From positions 620,001 to 684,000 of the forward strand of contig NZ_ADVG01000003.1 of NCBI RefSeq assembly GCF_000178855.1: a stretch of DNA of 64,000 bases. Reading direction: 5' to 3'. Positions 19,102 to 28,093 of the stretch are shown one piece after another; the first letter of the stretch is position 1, and the number at the start of each line of letters is the position of its first letter. A program made the position numbers and the translations under genes. This stretch comes from Ktedonobacter racemifer DSM 44963 (GTDB lineage Bacteria > Chloroflexota > Ktedonobacteria > Ktedonobacterales > Ktedonobacteraceae). The notes under the pieces were generated by a model, which was not told the DNA's origin, searched no databases, and saw nothing but the letters and a program-made list of their open reading frames with translations.

Positions 19102-19153
19102 TCATCAGACAAGTGGCAGGCGGCTATACAACCGCCTGCCACTTGTCTGATGA
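19102..19153 (+). terminator. Long perfect hairpin after the isochorismatase-like gene
   Basis: Two 22-base arms (19102-19123 and 19132-19153) are perfectly complementary around an 8-base loop. It follows the stop of the hydrolase gene by about 95 bases. The stem is far longer than an ordinary terminator and is one of several such palindromes in this window. Confidence 0.6.
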
Positions 19154-19162
19154 GTCAAAAAT

Positions 19163-19179
19163 AAGATGCGATTGCCCTG
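19163..19179. repeat. Second copy of the AAGATGCGATTGCCCTG terminus
   Basis: This 17-base sequence matches 17899-17915 and has the same orientation relative to the adjacent cut transposase. Its base 19179 abuts the truncated end of the frame at 19180-19853. Confidence 0.6.
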
Positions 19180-19853
19180 CGGTAGCCATAGGCCTGCTTG
19201 CGCCCGGTGAACAGTGCCAGTCCACCAGCAGTGTACCCGCGCAAATCCCAGGTGCGATGCAGCCCTGCGGCTCCCAGAAAGAGCAATGTCAGCAAGAGTC
19301 TCTGGTGAACCACCGCTGAACTACCTACCAGTGGGGGACGAGCAGAGATGGCTTCTCTCGGCAGAGCTTTCTCTAATTGCGCCAACAATCCCGTCTCGCT
19401 CGCTGCGGCCAAGAGCAGCAAACCTCCGGCTCCTTCGCTGTATCCCGGCTCAGCCGAGACGCTTTTGGGCTTTTTTTCTCGCGGCATCGGCTTGCGAGTC
19501 AATCCAAGGCTTGCTCTGACCCGATTGAGTTGACTGACACTGACGCATACCCCGAAACGCTCTTGTAGCAGGCGTTGCACGGCAGAGCTGGAAACGCAGG
19601 GATCGGCTCGACAATGCTCGCACACCAGGGCAAGGACTTCTCCACGCAACTTGATCGGGTGACCATGCCGTCCATCGGTCAATGCTCGTTCTCCTTCGCT
19701 CCGCGCGCGCTTGAGCAAGCGATAGACCGTTGTGCGATGCATCGGAATCGCACTGTTCATCCGCGCTTCTCGAACCGAGACTCCCTGCTCCATTTGCTTG
19801 ATTATCTCACGTCTGGCCACTTGACGAGGCTTGAGAGTTGCGGTTAATTGCAT
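19180..19853 (-). pseudogene. Transposase-like HTH protein, N-terminal fragment
   Basis: The minus-strand frame starts MQLTATLKPRQVARREII with AAGGAG upstream. It contains a winged/HTH domain (RMNSAIPMHRTTVYRLLKRA, then GHPIKLRGEVLALV and VSSSAVQRLLQERFGVCVSVSQLNRVRASLGL). This resembles the DNA-binding half of a transposase found in several copies in Ktedonobacteria. It breaks off after GRKQAYGYR at the short repeat 19163-19179 and has no catalytic domain. About 224 residues remain. Confidence 0.6.
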
Positions 19854-19878
19854 CACTGTCGCTCCTTCTCATCCTTTC

Positions 19879-19935
19879 TGGAGACTATGCAAAATCAGGT
19901 GCTGATGGTCAGCACCTGATTTTGCATAGTCTCCA
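19879..19935. repeat. 27-bp perfect palindrome upstream of the HTH transposase fragment
   Basis: Arms 19879-19905 and 19909-19935 are exactly complementary around TGG. It lies 26 bases before the transposase-like start codon. It may be two element ends brought together, or a terminal repeat with its partner. It could also act as a terminator for the converging ABC operon. Confidence 0.65.
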
Positions 19936-19972
19936 CCTTGCTGTTCCCTCGATATGGCCCCTTTGCCCTCTT

Positions 19973-20875
19973 TCAAATAGATGAGGCGTGTGCCTCAGTC
20001 GACTGTCGTGGATCTGTATGCATTAGCCATACATAGCCATCTTCTAAACCAGGCTCTGTGGGTACGGCTCCGACGCGTGGTGAGAGGTCACCTACGACGC
20101 GATATTGGACATTCGCGCCCATATTAAGTGCGGACACGATGGTAAAATTCCCTTCAGGGCGCGGGCCAGGGGTCGTGAGCAACCAGACCTTCTCGCGCGT
20201 CGCTTCCAGCATCTGGGCGACAGTCCCCTGAAAAAGCACCTGCCCACTCTTCATCACCGCGATATTCTGGCAGGTCTGGGCGATATCCTCGACAATATGT
20301 GTGGAGAGCAGCACAGTGCGGTTGCTGCCCAGATCGGAGAGCAGATTGCGAAAGCGAATCCGTTCCTCCGGGTCCAGCCCTGCGGTCGGCTCGTCAACAA
20401 TCAATATTTGTGGATCGTTGATGAGAGCCTGCGCGATGCCCAGGCGCCGCTTCATGCCACCCGAAAATGTCTTGACCTTGCGCCAGGCGACCGTGCTCAG
20501 CGCCACTGTTTCCAGCAGTTGTTCAACTCGAAGCCTTCGAGGCTTGCGGTCCTTCAGACCTTTCAGCACCCCCACATAGTCCAGGAACTCGCGCGCGCTC
20601 AGATCTGGGTACATACCCAATTCCTGCGGCACATAGCCGAGGATGCGTTTGATCGCAGCACGACCCTGCTCGCGAGTACCATCATACTGGCCAATCTGCA
20701 CTGTGCCGCTGGTCGGATGCAGAATACCCACCAGAATGCGCATCAGTGTCGTCTTCCCTGCCCCGTTTGGTCCTACCAACCCGAACATGCCCTGTGGGAT
20801 TACCAGGCTCAGGTCACTCAGCGCCTGAACATTGCCACGATAGATTTTTGTCAGATGATTGATCTCGATATTCAT
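19973..20875 (-). CDS. ABC transporter ATP-binding protein (ABC-2 exporter type)
   Basis: The 300-residue protein has all ATPase motifs: Walker A GPNGAGKTT near residue 36, the signature FSGGMKRRLGIAQ, Walker B ILIVDEPTAGLDP, and the switch region LLSTHIVEDIAQ. The C-terminal extension is typical of CcmA/NatA-type ATPases of ABC-2 exporters. The start at 20875 (MNIEINHLTKIYRG) was preferred because GAGG lies nine bases upstream. It is the last gene of a three-gene minus-strand operon with two membrane subunits. The operon is divergent from a two-component system at 22665-24499. Export substrate is unknown; peptides, antibiotics or lipids are usual. Confidence 0.9.
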   Translation of the reverse strand: MNIEINHLTKIYRGNVQALSDLSLVIPQGMFGLVGPNGAGKTTLMRILVGILHPTSGTVQIGQYDGTREQGRAAIKRILGYVPQELGMYPDLSAREFLDYVGVLKGLKDRKPRRLRVEQLLETVALSTVAWRKVKTFSGGMKRRLGIAQALINDPQILIVDEPTAGLDPEERIRFRNLLSDLGSNRTVLLSTHIVEDIAQTCQNIAVMKSGQVLFQGTVAQMLEATREKVWLLTTPGPRPEGNFTIVSALNMGANVQYRVVGDLSPRVGAVPTEPGLEDGYVWLMHTDPRQSTEAHASSI

Positions 20876-20917
20876 CGAAGAGATCCTCTTTCTTTCGCTC
20901 AATTCATGTGCGTCTAA

Positions 20918-21718
20918 TTAGCGATGCGCCTGTTCCCAGCGCAGGTAGAGCCAGGCCGCAAACACGGAAAGTCCGCCCAGCCCGACCAGCAACGCAATAC
21001 TTTCCACCCCCTGCCAGATGGTCGGATGCAAGATTAAAAAGACCCATTGAAAATGGAAAAAAGCTTCCTGCGCCCAGGGACCAGTGGCATTGAGCATCGT
21101 CGCAACCGGGCTGGGTATCGGAAAACGCGGACTCATCAGGTTGGCCCAGAACCAGTACCCGATAAAGAGAATCTGGTAGAGCGGCACCTTGAGAAGAACA
21201 GGAAGCGCAATCGAGAAACCAGCCGCAAACACTATGCCGGGCAGCAGAATCGCAGCGAACGCCTCCAGAGCCAGCAACAGGCTCTGGGGATCATGAAATT
21301 TCGCCAGCACATATCCCACGCCGAGCAGATAGATGAGGAGCACCGGCACCAGCGTTGCCAGAGTGCTCCCCAGGTATTTGCCCAACAAGCGCGCGAAAAG
21401 TCCGCCGGGAAACGTGTCCAGGATCTCGTCCACGTGCAGTTTTTTGTCTCGTGCCAGGCGATCAGCCACCACCAGGCCAGCACCCAGCGGCAAAAACCAG
21501 GCTGCGAACTGGGCCAGGTACAGTACAAGGTCATGCGCCGTCTCCTGTGGGGTACTGATCACGTGAGGACTTGAGACCGGGTGGGCGCTTAAAAGAGAGA
21601 CCCATAAGCTGAAGCCCAGCACGCTGACGATCACCAGGACCACCCACAGAGAACGGCGGCGGATCTGCATGAGAAATTCGTAGCGCAGCGCACCGCCTGT
21701 GACAGATAGAGCATTCAT
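20918..21718 (-). CDS. ABC-2 type membrane permease subunit
   Basis: The 266-residue protein has about six transmembrane helices: the N-terminal RRRSLWVVLVIVSVLGFSLWV, then LVLYLAQFAAWFLPLGAGLVVADRLARDKKLHVDEIL, and further helices to the end. The second cytoplasmic loop with LARDKK is typical of ABC-2 permeases. It lies three bases after the stop of the upstream subunit gene and about 40 bases before the ATPase start, so the three are co-transcribed. It should form the membrane channel with the 234-residue partner. Confidence 0.8.
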   Translation of the reverse strand: MNALSVTGGALRYEFLMQIRRRSLWVVLVIVSVLGFSLWVSLLSAHPVSSPHVISTPQETAHDLVLYLAQFAAWFLPLGAGLVVADRLARDKKLHVDEILDTFPGGLFARLLGKYLGSTLATLVPVLLIYLLGVGYVLAKFHDPQSLLLALEAFAAILLPGIVFAAGFSIALPVLLKVPLYQILFIGYWFWANLMSPRFPIPSPVATMLNATGPWAQEAFFHFQWVFLILHPTIWQGVESIALLVGLGGLSVFAAWLYLRWEQAHR

Positions 21719-21721
21719 TGA

Positions 21722-22426
21722 TCAGATATCCTCTCCGAAAAAGCGCCGCTCAGGATCGCGCAAAAACCACCAGACGGCGGCGAACAAAACAAGCGCCGTC
21801 GCGATCAGTTCCAGGCGATTTGTCAGCCAGAACGACGCGTCAGGCGTATACAGGGTCGCGAACAAAAACCAGGGCTGCGCCCAGCCGTTCTGGGCAAAGA
21901 AACCGTGGAAGAGCAGTTGCATGATCCAGACACAACCCAGAATAGCCCCGCTGCTCGCCTGATTACGCAACAAGAGCGCGAGCAGAATACAGGCTCCGGA
22001 CAGCCAGAGCGAAGGTGCCAGCCAGGTCAGTTGGAAAGTTGCCAGCGGTTTGACAGGCACCCAGGGCAGAAAGGCAGAGAGTGCCAGCGAGGCCCCCCAT
22101 TCCACTAGCAGCGTCCAGCCCAGGATCAGGGCAAAACGCAGAAAGACAATCCGGCGATACGAAACCGGCAGAGTCAACAGCAATTCAAGTGAGGCATCCT
22201 GAACCGCAACGGTCGAGAGTATGATGCCAGCGGCCAGCGGCAGGCAAGCCTCAAGCGCAGCGATCAGCAGCGACGCGATCAAGATATGCACCACATGGCC
22301 TAGTAAGAACATGCCCGTCAGTCCTACGAAAACCGCAACCAGGGCCAGCGGAATGAAAAAGAGCACCGGGCCAAGGATATGCACCTCATAGCGCAGGTGA
22401 TCCAGGTGCAAAAATTGTGTCATCAA
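21722..22426 (-). CDS. ABC transporter membrane subunit
   Basis: The 234-residue protein is almost entirely hydrophobic, with about six helices (VLFFIPLALVAVFVGLTGMF, LLIAALEACLPLAAGIILS and others) and a short C-terminal tail RDPERRFFGEDI. No close family name comes to mind. Its place as first gene of the exporter operon makes it the partner permease. It starts 238 bases from the divergent response-regulator gene, so the shared region probably carries both promoters. Confidence 0.7.
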   Translation of the reverse strand: MMTQFLHLDHLRYEVHILGPVLFFIPLALVAVFVGLTGMFLLGHVVHILIASLLIAALEACLPLAAGIILSTVAVQDASLELLLTLPVSYRRIVFLRFALILGWTLLVEWGASLALSAFLPWVPVKPLATFQLTWLAPSLWLSGACILLALLLRNQASSGAILGCVWIMQLLFHGFFAQNGWAQPWFLFATLYTPDASFWLTNRLELIATALVLFAAVWWFLRDPERRFFGEDI

Positions 22427-22664
22427 ACATCATTCCTCATGCGTAATGAGACTCTCTGGAGAGGAAATGTTCCTCAAGAACAGACCGACAATTGGCAGTA
22501 TACAAGCAGAAGATTACAAACTCTGATGGGAAAAGGTGAACAACTCCTTAACAGCAGATCAACAGATGCTATCCGCCTCTCACAAGGCTTTCGGCGCTCG
22601 CGAAAATGGGCCATAATGAGAGAAATGGAAGAAGGAATGACAAATGAAGAGGAGAGAGATCGCT

Positions 22665-23348
22665 ATGAAAGCTTCGGTACTCATTGTGGATGATGATGCC
22701 GCCATTGCCCATCTGCTCAGGGATTTTCTCAAAGCGGAGGGATTTCAGGTCATGGTCGCGACAGACGCAGAGAAGGCTCTGGACACCGTTCAGCGGACAT
22801 CGGTGGATTGCCTTGTACTCGATGTGATGATGCCTGGCCGCTCTGGATTTGATCTCTGCCGGCACATCCGTGAAACAAGCAATCTCCCTATCCTCTTTCT
22901 GAGTGCGTACGATAGCGATAAAGAGAAACTGCGTGGCTTCGGATTGGGAGGAGATGATTACATCGCGAAATCCGCCTCGCCCAGTGAGGTCGTGGCCCGC
23001 GTGAAGGCTGTTCTCCGTCGTTGTCAAAAAGAAAAGCCATCCTCCAGCATGTTTAACTTTGGACGTCTGGTCATTGATCCAGTGGCGCATGAGGTCCTCA
23101 TCGAGGGACAACCACTTCCGTTCACCACCAGAGAGTTTGCTCTGCTCTGCTTCTTCGCAGAACATCCCCGTCAGGTTTTTACGCGAGAGCAGCTCTTCGA
23201 GCGTTTTTGGGGCGAGATCGGCGATCGTCAAACGGTGACCGTGCATATTCGGCGCATCCGTGAAAAGATTGAGAGAGACCCTGCTGATCCCCATTACATC
23301 ATTACCGTCCGAGGGACAGGCTATCGATTTGAGGGACCGCGGCCATGA
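22665..23348 (+). CDS. Response regulator, OmpR/PhoB family
   Basis: The 227-residue protein has a receiver domain (VLIVDDDAAIAHLL, phosphoacceptor D53 in CLVLDVMMPGRSG, conserved FLSAYD and KSASPSEV) and a C-terminal winged helix ending VRGTGYRF. The usual switch lysine is present in YIAKSAS. The ATG at 22665 has GAGGAGAG about nine bases upstream. It overlaps the histidine kinase gene by four bases (ATGA). It is divergent from the ABC exporter operon, so regulation of that exporter is the obvious hypothesis, as for BceR/LiaR-like pairs. Confidence 0.9.
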   Translation: MKASVLIVDDDAAIAHLLRDFLKAEGFQVMVATDAEKALDTVQRTSVDCLVLDVMMPGRSGFDLCRHIRETSNLPILFLSAYDSDKEKLRGFGLGGDDYIAKSASPSEVVARVKAVLRRCQKEKPSSSMFNFGRLVIDPVAHEVLIEGQPLPFTTREFALLCFFAEHPRQVFTREQLFERFWGEIGDRQTVTVHIRRIREKIERDPADPHYIITVRGTGYRFEGPRP

Positions 23349-24499
23349 AGAAACGTACCATGCGCAAGTGGTTGGCGCTCGCCTGGCTGCTTTATACCAT
23401 GCTGATGCTTACTGCGGTAGGGCTCATCATCAGCATTGCTCTCCCCCTCACACCGCCTATGGCAAGATCGACCGCCCCCACCCACCCACTGACATTCACG
23501 CCAGGGCTCGCGTCCATGACGGTGTTGATTCTCTTGCTCCTGATTGTGGTGCAGGCCCTCCTGGTAGGGACGACCGCCTGGTTTCTGCAACGGTCCATTT
23601 TGACCCCTTTGGATGCCATTGGCAAGGCCAGCAAACAGATTGAACAGGGGAATCTCCATTTTTCTCTGCCATCATCCTCCACGCTGGAAATGGCCGAAGT
23701 GGTGAGCGCTTTTAACGCTATGGGACAAGCACTGCGTGATGCGCTCGCACGTCAGGAGAAACTCGAGGAAGAACGCCGTTTCTTCATCAGTGCCGTCGTC
23801 CATGACTTACGCACCCCGCTCTTTTCCTTACGGGGGTACCTGGAAGGGGTCGAGAAAGGCGTGGCAGATACGCCTGAGATGGTTGCACAATATCTACAGA
23901 TCTGCCGGGGAAAAGCAGAGGATCTTGAGCATCTTATCACCGACTTGTTTACCTATACGCGGTTGGAATATCTGGAACTGCTGCCCCAGCGTGAGGAGGT
24001 CGATATGGGGGTCTTGTTGCAAAAAACCGTAGAGGCCATGCGTCCCCTGGCGGAACGTGCAGGAATCATGGTGACGATCACATGCGAGGGTTCATCACCT
24101 TCGTCGCTCCTGGCAGTCGATAGGCGGCTCCTCGTGCGGGCCATCGAAAATCTGCTAGAGAATGCCATCCGCTACACTCCACAGAGAGGATCTATCGCGA
24201 TCAACTGGTTGCGCAAACCAGAGCGTTTTGAGTTCACGATCGCCGATACCGGACCCGGCATTGCCCCTCAAGATCTCCCACATGTCTTTAAGCCGCTGCA
24301 TCGTGGCGAAACCTCGCGCAATCGACAGACAGGGGGAACTGGCCTCGGCCTCACCATTGCTCAGCAGATTTTCCAGGCACACGGAGGAGATCTCTCTGCC
24401 GCCAATAGGGAGTCTGGAGGAGCGGTCTTTCGTGGGTTCTTGCTTGCCTCTCGCAATACGATCAGCGGCACAAAAGAAGAAGCACACAGCTCTCCATAG
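23345..24499 (+). CDS. Sensor histidine kinase
   Basis: The 384-residue kinase has two transmembrane helices (about residues 9-33 and 57-81) flanking a very short external loop of about 25 residues. A HAMP region follows, then a HisKA dimerisation helix with H153 in VVHDLRTPLFSLRG and an HATPase domain (N box NLLENAIRYTP, G boxes DTGPGIAP and GGTGLGLTIA). The tiny loop suggests intramembrane sensing, often coupled to ABC exporters. It is translationally coupled to the response regulator. The last 20 residues after the ATPase domain are unusual and may be extended by loss of the original stop. Confidence 0.9.
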   Translation: MKKRTMRKWLALAWLLYTMLMLTAVGLIISIALPLTPPMARSTAPTHPLTFTPGLASMTVLILLLLIVVQALLVGTTAWFLQRSILTPLDAIGKASKQIEQGNLHFSLPSSSTLEMAEVVSAFNAMGQALRDALARQEKLEEERRFFISAVVHDLRTPLFSLRGYLEGVEKGVADTPEMVAQYLQICRGKAEDLEHLITDLFTYTRLEYLELLPQREEVDMGVLLQKTVEAMRPLAERAGIMVTITCEGSSPSSLLAVDRRLLVRAIENLLENAIRYTPQRGSIAINWLRKPERFEFTIADTGPGIAPQDLPHVFKPLHRGETSRNRQTGGTGLGLTIAQQIFQAHGGDLSAANRESGGAVFRGFLLASRNTISGTKEEAHSSP

Positions 24500-24985
24500 C
24501 ACCTTTGCGAACCAGAATGGAGCCGCAGGGGTGGGCTGAAAGACACACTCGAAGCCAGGATGGGCCAAGGAAAACAGCAACACGTCGGTGGCCCGATGCG
24601 TCCACAGTGTATCGAGAATGAGAGAGAACGGCTTCCCATCGAGATCGCAGCCACCGTTCGATCTGATCGAGGAAAGCGATCAAGCTCACGGTCGTCCGCT
24701 GGGGAAAGGAACCGTCAACTTTCTTTTCGACTTCTCGACGGGCATTTGCTCTCTTTCATCATCCGTTCCATCTGTTGCATTCTTCCTGCGCAGAAAGGGT
24801 CTCGAATAACGTGACTTCCTGATAAACTCTATCTGGGTAGCGATTGAGGAGGGAGCATAACAGCTCGGCCATGCTACGTTTTTCCCCTCTCTATGGGGGC
24901 CAGACATACCCCCTCTGAATTGCCCTAAGTAGGGAAGCTAGCTGTGTTTGTGTGGCGTGGTAGGACGGTGGTAAGGAGGTGTATC
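24500..24985. other. Intergenic region after the histidine kinase
   Basis: No recognisable gene. Open frames exist on the minus strand but encode no family I know. The last 14 bases hold a perfect ribosome site for the next gene. Confidence 0.4.
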
Positions 24986-25318
24986 ATGTCGAAAGAATTG
25001 ATCAGATGCACATGTGAAGCCCATGCGATGTATGTGTGTCTTGCGTGTGAGGAATACCTGTGTGAGTTGTGCGCTGAAGCCTGTCTACAGGATCATCCCG
25101 ACAATGTATTGGCTATCACCGATTTGACACCTGAAGAGGTTGAAGAGACGATGTTCATCCCGACGCATTGCCAACTGTGCGGGAAGCAGACAGACATGTT
25201 TCGTCCCGTTGAAGCGCCACACGATCCTGACGATATGGTGTGGGCATGTGGTGAATGCGTGAAGTATGGGGGCCTTGCTGATGAGGCCCGGAGTGAAGGG
25301 TTTTGTTATCAGAGATAG
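24986..25318 (+). CDS. Small B-box-like cysteine-rich zinc protein
   Basis: The 110-residue protein begins MSKELIRCTCEAHAMYVC. It has an array of Cys and His (CTCEAH, CLACEEYLCELCAEACLQDH) spaced like a B-box or related treble-clef zinc finger. A second pair of CxxC motifs follows (CQLCGKQ and CGECVKYGG). It starts eight bases after a near-perfect AAGGAGGTG. No signal or membrane segment is present, so it is cytoplasmic. B-box-like fingers in bacteria mostly mediate protein contacts. I cannot assign a process. It may be co-transcribed with the unknown gene 150 bases downstream. Confidence 0.6.
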   Translation: MSKELIRCTCEAHAMYVCLACEEYLCELCAEACLQDHPDNVLAITDLTPEEVEETMFIPTHCQLCGKQTDMFRPVEAPHDPDDMVWACGECVKYGGLADEARSEGFCYQR

Positions 25319-25468
25319 GCCCAGGAAAGCTTTCTTAATCGGTCAAACCGTGCGGAATGAGTAGCCTTTCCCCAGCGTGTTCGACTGTCCTTTGAGCAAG
25401 TCTACATCTTGCTCCGGCCCTTCGTCGAGTGGGCTTGTTTCAATATGAACGTAGAAGGAAGTGAGAAC

Positions 25469-25750
25469 ATGAGACGGTTTATGCTCGTCACCGAACTCAA
25501 CCTGATCAATGGTATAGAGTTTGACTCTGGTAGGGTCGCGCTCGATCAGTGCGACTCGATTGGCCTGGGGTCGGTTGATTGTGAGAGTCATAGCAGTATC
25601 GAGTCTCTGATAAATGCCTACAGCCTATCGCCTATCATCTGGTTTAAGACGCTTGATATCACAGATGAGCAGAGGAAGAAGGCAGAGATAATCCGCCGCC
25701 AATGGGTAACGAATGGATATAAATATGAGCCAAGAGAGGTTGAGCTATAG
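25469..25750 (+). CDS. Small protein of unknown function
   Basis: I do not recognise this 93-residue protein. The ATG at 25469 follows AAGGAAGTGAG. The sequence starts MRRFMLVTELNLINGIEFDSG, has a short acidic middle, and ends in an amphipathic helix (DITDEQRKKAEIIRRQWVTNGY). It has no signal peptide or membrane segment. The stop codon overlaps the end of an IS4-type transposase fragment on the other strand. It could be complete, since the preserved ribosome site argues for translation. Its 3' end may nonetheless have been changed by that insertion. Confidence 0.45.
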   Translation: MRRFMLVTELNLINGIEFDSGRVALDQCDSIGLGSVDCESHSSIESLINAYSLSPIIWFKTLDITDEQRKKAEIIRRQWVTNGYKYEPREVEL

Positions 25751-26025
25751 TGACGACTCTCCACGGCTAGAGCCCTGTCTTTTATACACAAATGACAAAC
25801 GGAGATGAGAAGCGAGATAAACCCTTTCAAGCAGGGTTTGGACACGAAGCCAGCCCTTCCAAAGCGTTTTCCAGCCGGGAGGACCATCGCTGCGACGAGC
25901 TAAATAGCCCCCCATTTGAGCAATGGCTTTCCAAGCGGCTTGTATTGTCATCTGCATAGGGGACTGACCAGTTTGCGCCGCGATGACGGCGAGCACATCT
26001 GCCCAATAGCAAGAATGCGGTATCC
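25745..26025 (-). pseudogene. IS4-family transposase, C-terminal fragment
   Basis: The minus-strand frame contains LAVIAAQTGQSPMQMTIQAA and then MGGYLARRSDGPPGWKTLWKGWLRVQTLLE, the hallmark end of IS4/Tn5-like transposases. Everything upstream, including the DDE core, is gone; at about 26025 the sequence changes to unrelated material. The final 30 residues after RVQTLLE are atypical. Confidence 0.7.
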
Positions 26026-26154
26026 TCTTGAGAGGATGTTCTCTCACCACCTTGAAATACCAGCCAGGGAGACCCCTATGACCAGAGACACCACCTTGCA
26101 CATGCAGCTCCCCGATGGCCGCTCCATCTCCTTGACCCCAGAGCAGGCCCTGGA

Positions 26155-26535
26155 CGCATGTTGTCTGGCTCTCTCCGTCAGCAAGTTATTGAAGAACAAC
26201 AATCGCAGACAGATCGTTCGATTGATCTGCGACTGCCTGCTGATCCTGTGGTCATGCAAGCCGACGATAGACGGTTCCCTCAGGTCGTGAGCAATCTGGT
26301 CACCAATGCCCTCAAATATTCCCCTGCGAACACGCCCATAGGTGTGGAGATAAGCCAGAGACCGGGAGAGGCCATCCTTGCGGTTTCCAATGAAAGCCCT
26401 GTGCTTTCCCAAGAACAGCAGAAGACGCTTTTTGAACCATTCTATCGCAGTCCTGAAGCGCGATCCTCTGCGACACCCGGATGGGGACTGGGACTTGCCA
26501 TTTGTAAAGAAATTGTTCTGCAGCATAGTGGGCCC
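26155..26535 (+). pseudogene. Histidine kinase ATPase-domain fragment
   Basis: This is the HATPase part of a sensor kinase: LRQQVIEEQQSQTDRSIDLR, aspartate motif QADDRRFPQVVSNLVTNALKYSP (N box), FEPFYRSPEA (F box) and PGWGLGLAICKEI (G2 box). The DHp histidine and sensor domains are missing, and the first G box is degraded. In the same frame the sequence runs directly into a thiamine-enzyme segment at about 26536. The fusion looks accidental, produced by deletion. Confidence 0.7.
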
Positions 26536-27661
26536 GTGCTCGGAATGGCCACACCACTGCCCATGCCGCAGAGTGACCCGGCGGTCCTTGAAGCTGCGAT
26601 CGCGGCCATCGTGGAAAAGGTGACCCGAGCCAGAACCGCGTGCATTCTTCCTGGCTTTCTCGTCGCACGAGCCAACCTGCGCCAGGAGCTGGAAGCGGTC
26701 ATAGACCACTCCGGGTTGCCCTTTGCCACCATGTTCAACGATAAGAGCACGCTTGATGAGACGCATCCCTCCTCTATCGGCATGTATGATGGTCAACTGA
26801 TGAATCCCGAAGTGCGTGCCTTCGTCGAAGACTGCGACTGCGTCCTGGGTGTGGGAGCTCTTTTAACGGATTTCAACACGGGAGCATTCACAGCACGTAT
26901 TGATCGCACAAAGAGTATCAATATTCTCTACGATCATGTGCGGGTAGGCCATCAGGTCTTTGAGCATGTGTGGATGAAGGATGTGTTGCAGGAACTTGCC
27001 CGCCGGTTGCCCAGGCGTTCCGATGTGAAAGGACCACCAGTCAGCGGACTGGGCTCCCCCAGGGCACGAAGGATGGGAAAATCACCGCTGAGTATCTCTA
27101 TCCTCGTTGGGAGCAGTTTCTCAAGCCGCATGATGTCCTGATCACCGAGACAGGCACCTCCTCGATGGGCATGGCCTTCGCGCGGATGCCTGCGGGCTCC
27201 GTCTTTCACAATCAGGCTCTCTGGGGCTCCATCGGCTGGGCCACTCCAGCAGCCTTTGGGGCCGCTGTTGCCTCCCCGCAGCACCGGACCGTGTTGATCA
27301 CGGGGGAAGGTTCCCATCAACTCACTGCGCAAGAAGTGGGCCAGTTCGCTCGCTATGGACTCAAGCCCATCATTTTTGTCCTCAATAATCATGGCTACCT
27401 GATTGAACGCCTGCTCTGTAAGGATGGAGAGAAAGCCTACAACGATGTGGAGGCGTGGAATTATCAGCAGGTACCAGCGGCCCTCGGGTGTGACAACTGA
27501 TTTGTGGCTAGAGTCACCACCTGTGGCGAGTTGGACCGTGCCATCGCTCGTGCCGAAATGGGTGAGATGGGAGCCTATATTGAAGTGGTGACGGACAAGG
27601 ACGTCGCCCCGCCGTTAGCGCTCAAGATCCATGAAGATCGCGGCACGCTCTATATGCAGTG
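26536..27661 (+). pseudogene. Pyruvate/indolepyruvate decarboxylase-like ThDP enzyme, broken
   Basis: Three consecutive pieces of one decarboxylase gene are visible. The central domain (26536-27030) reads ACILPGFLVARANLRQELEAV and MYDGQLMNPEVRAFVEDCDC. After a frame change near 27020-27060 comes the ThDP-binding domain, with TETGTSSMGM, LWGSIGWATPAAFGAAVA and ITGEGSHQLTAQEVGQFARYG. A TGA at 27498-27500 then interrupts it in frame, where family members have a coding codon (probably TGG). The reading continues FVARVTTCGELDRAIAR to a normal end at 27661. The N-terminal domain is lost and replaced by a kinase fragment. The gene cannot make a functional enzyme. Confidence 0.8.
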
Positions 27662-28093
27662 AGCGAGACGTTGCTCCGCGGGGCCAGGCTCCTGAGATGG
27701 AACTGGCCCTATTGGAACGAAAGCACAGAAACAGGGGGGGTTGCCCTTTTCTCTGTGCAGAAAATAAAGAGCGGTCGCCAGATCAACCCATCCTTCACCA
27801 AGAGTGAGACAGATCGACGTTTGAGGGCAAAACCAGCTAAGGTTTCGGGTCAATTACCAGCCATCAACAATCTTCATCACGCTCTTCCTACCAGTGCAGC
27901 CAGTGACGCACGATCACCACCATCAATTGGGCCACCACCGCCTGCAACAGCCCTCAGACATACCAGTTAACACGCTTTTCGCTTTAACGATAGAGGTTGA
28001 TAAGTTGTGGTTCAGCCTATGATGGAAGTAAAGTGATTTCTTCCCCAAGAGGGGACGGGGGTGCTCCTCTTTACGAGACAAGAAGGAGAAAAT
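27662..28093. other. Intergenic region before the manganese catalase
   Basis: No gene recognised. It should contain the catalase promoter. The only candidate I saw (TTGATA, then TATGAT with 15-base spacing near 27985-28010) is weak. Confidence 0.35.

Noticed and set aside
17872..19179. A complete composite transposon carrying the isochorismatase-like gene
   Set aside because: The outer ends match in sequence, but no intact transposase or target duplication is present, so only shared termini are reported.
20105..20917. A 270-codon plus-strand frame opposite the ABC ATPase
   Set aside because: The minus-strand frame has Walker A, signature and Walker B motifs, so this is a shadow.
26078..26290. 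A 70-codon plus-strand gene starting MTRDTTLHMQLPDG
   Set aside because: It has no known family, overlaps the IS4 and kinase fragments, and its later part is the kinase fragment in the wrong frame.
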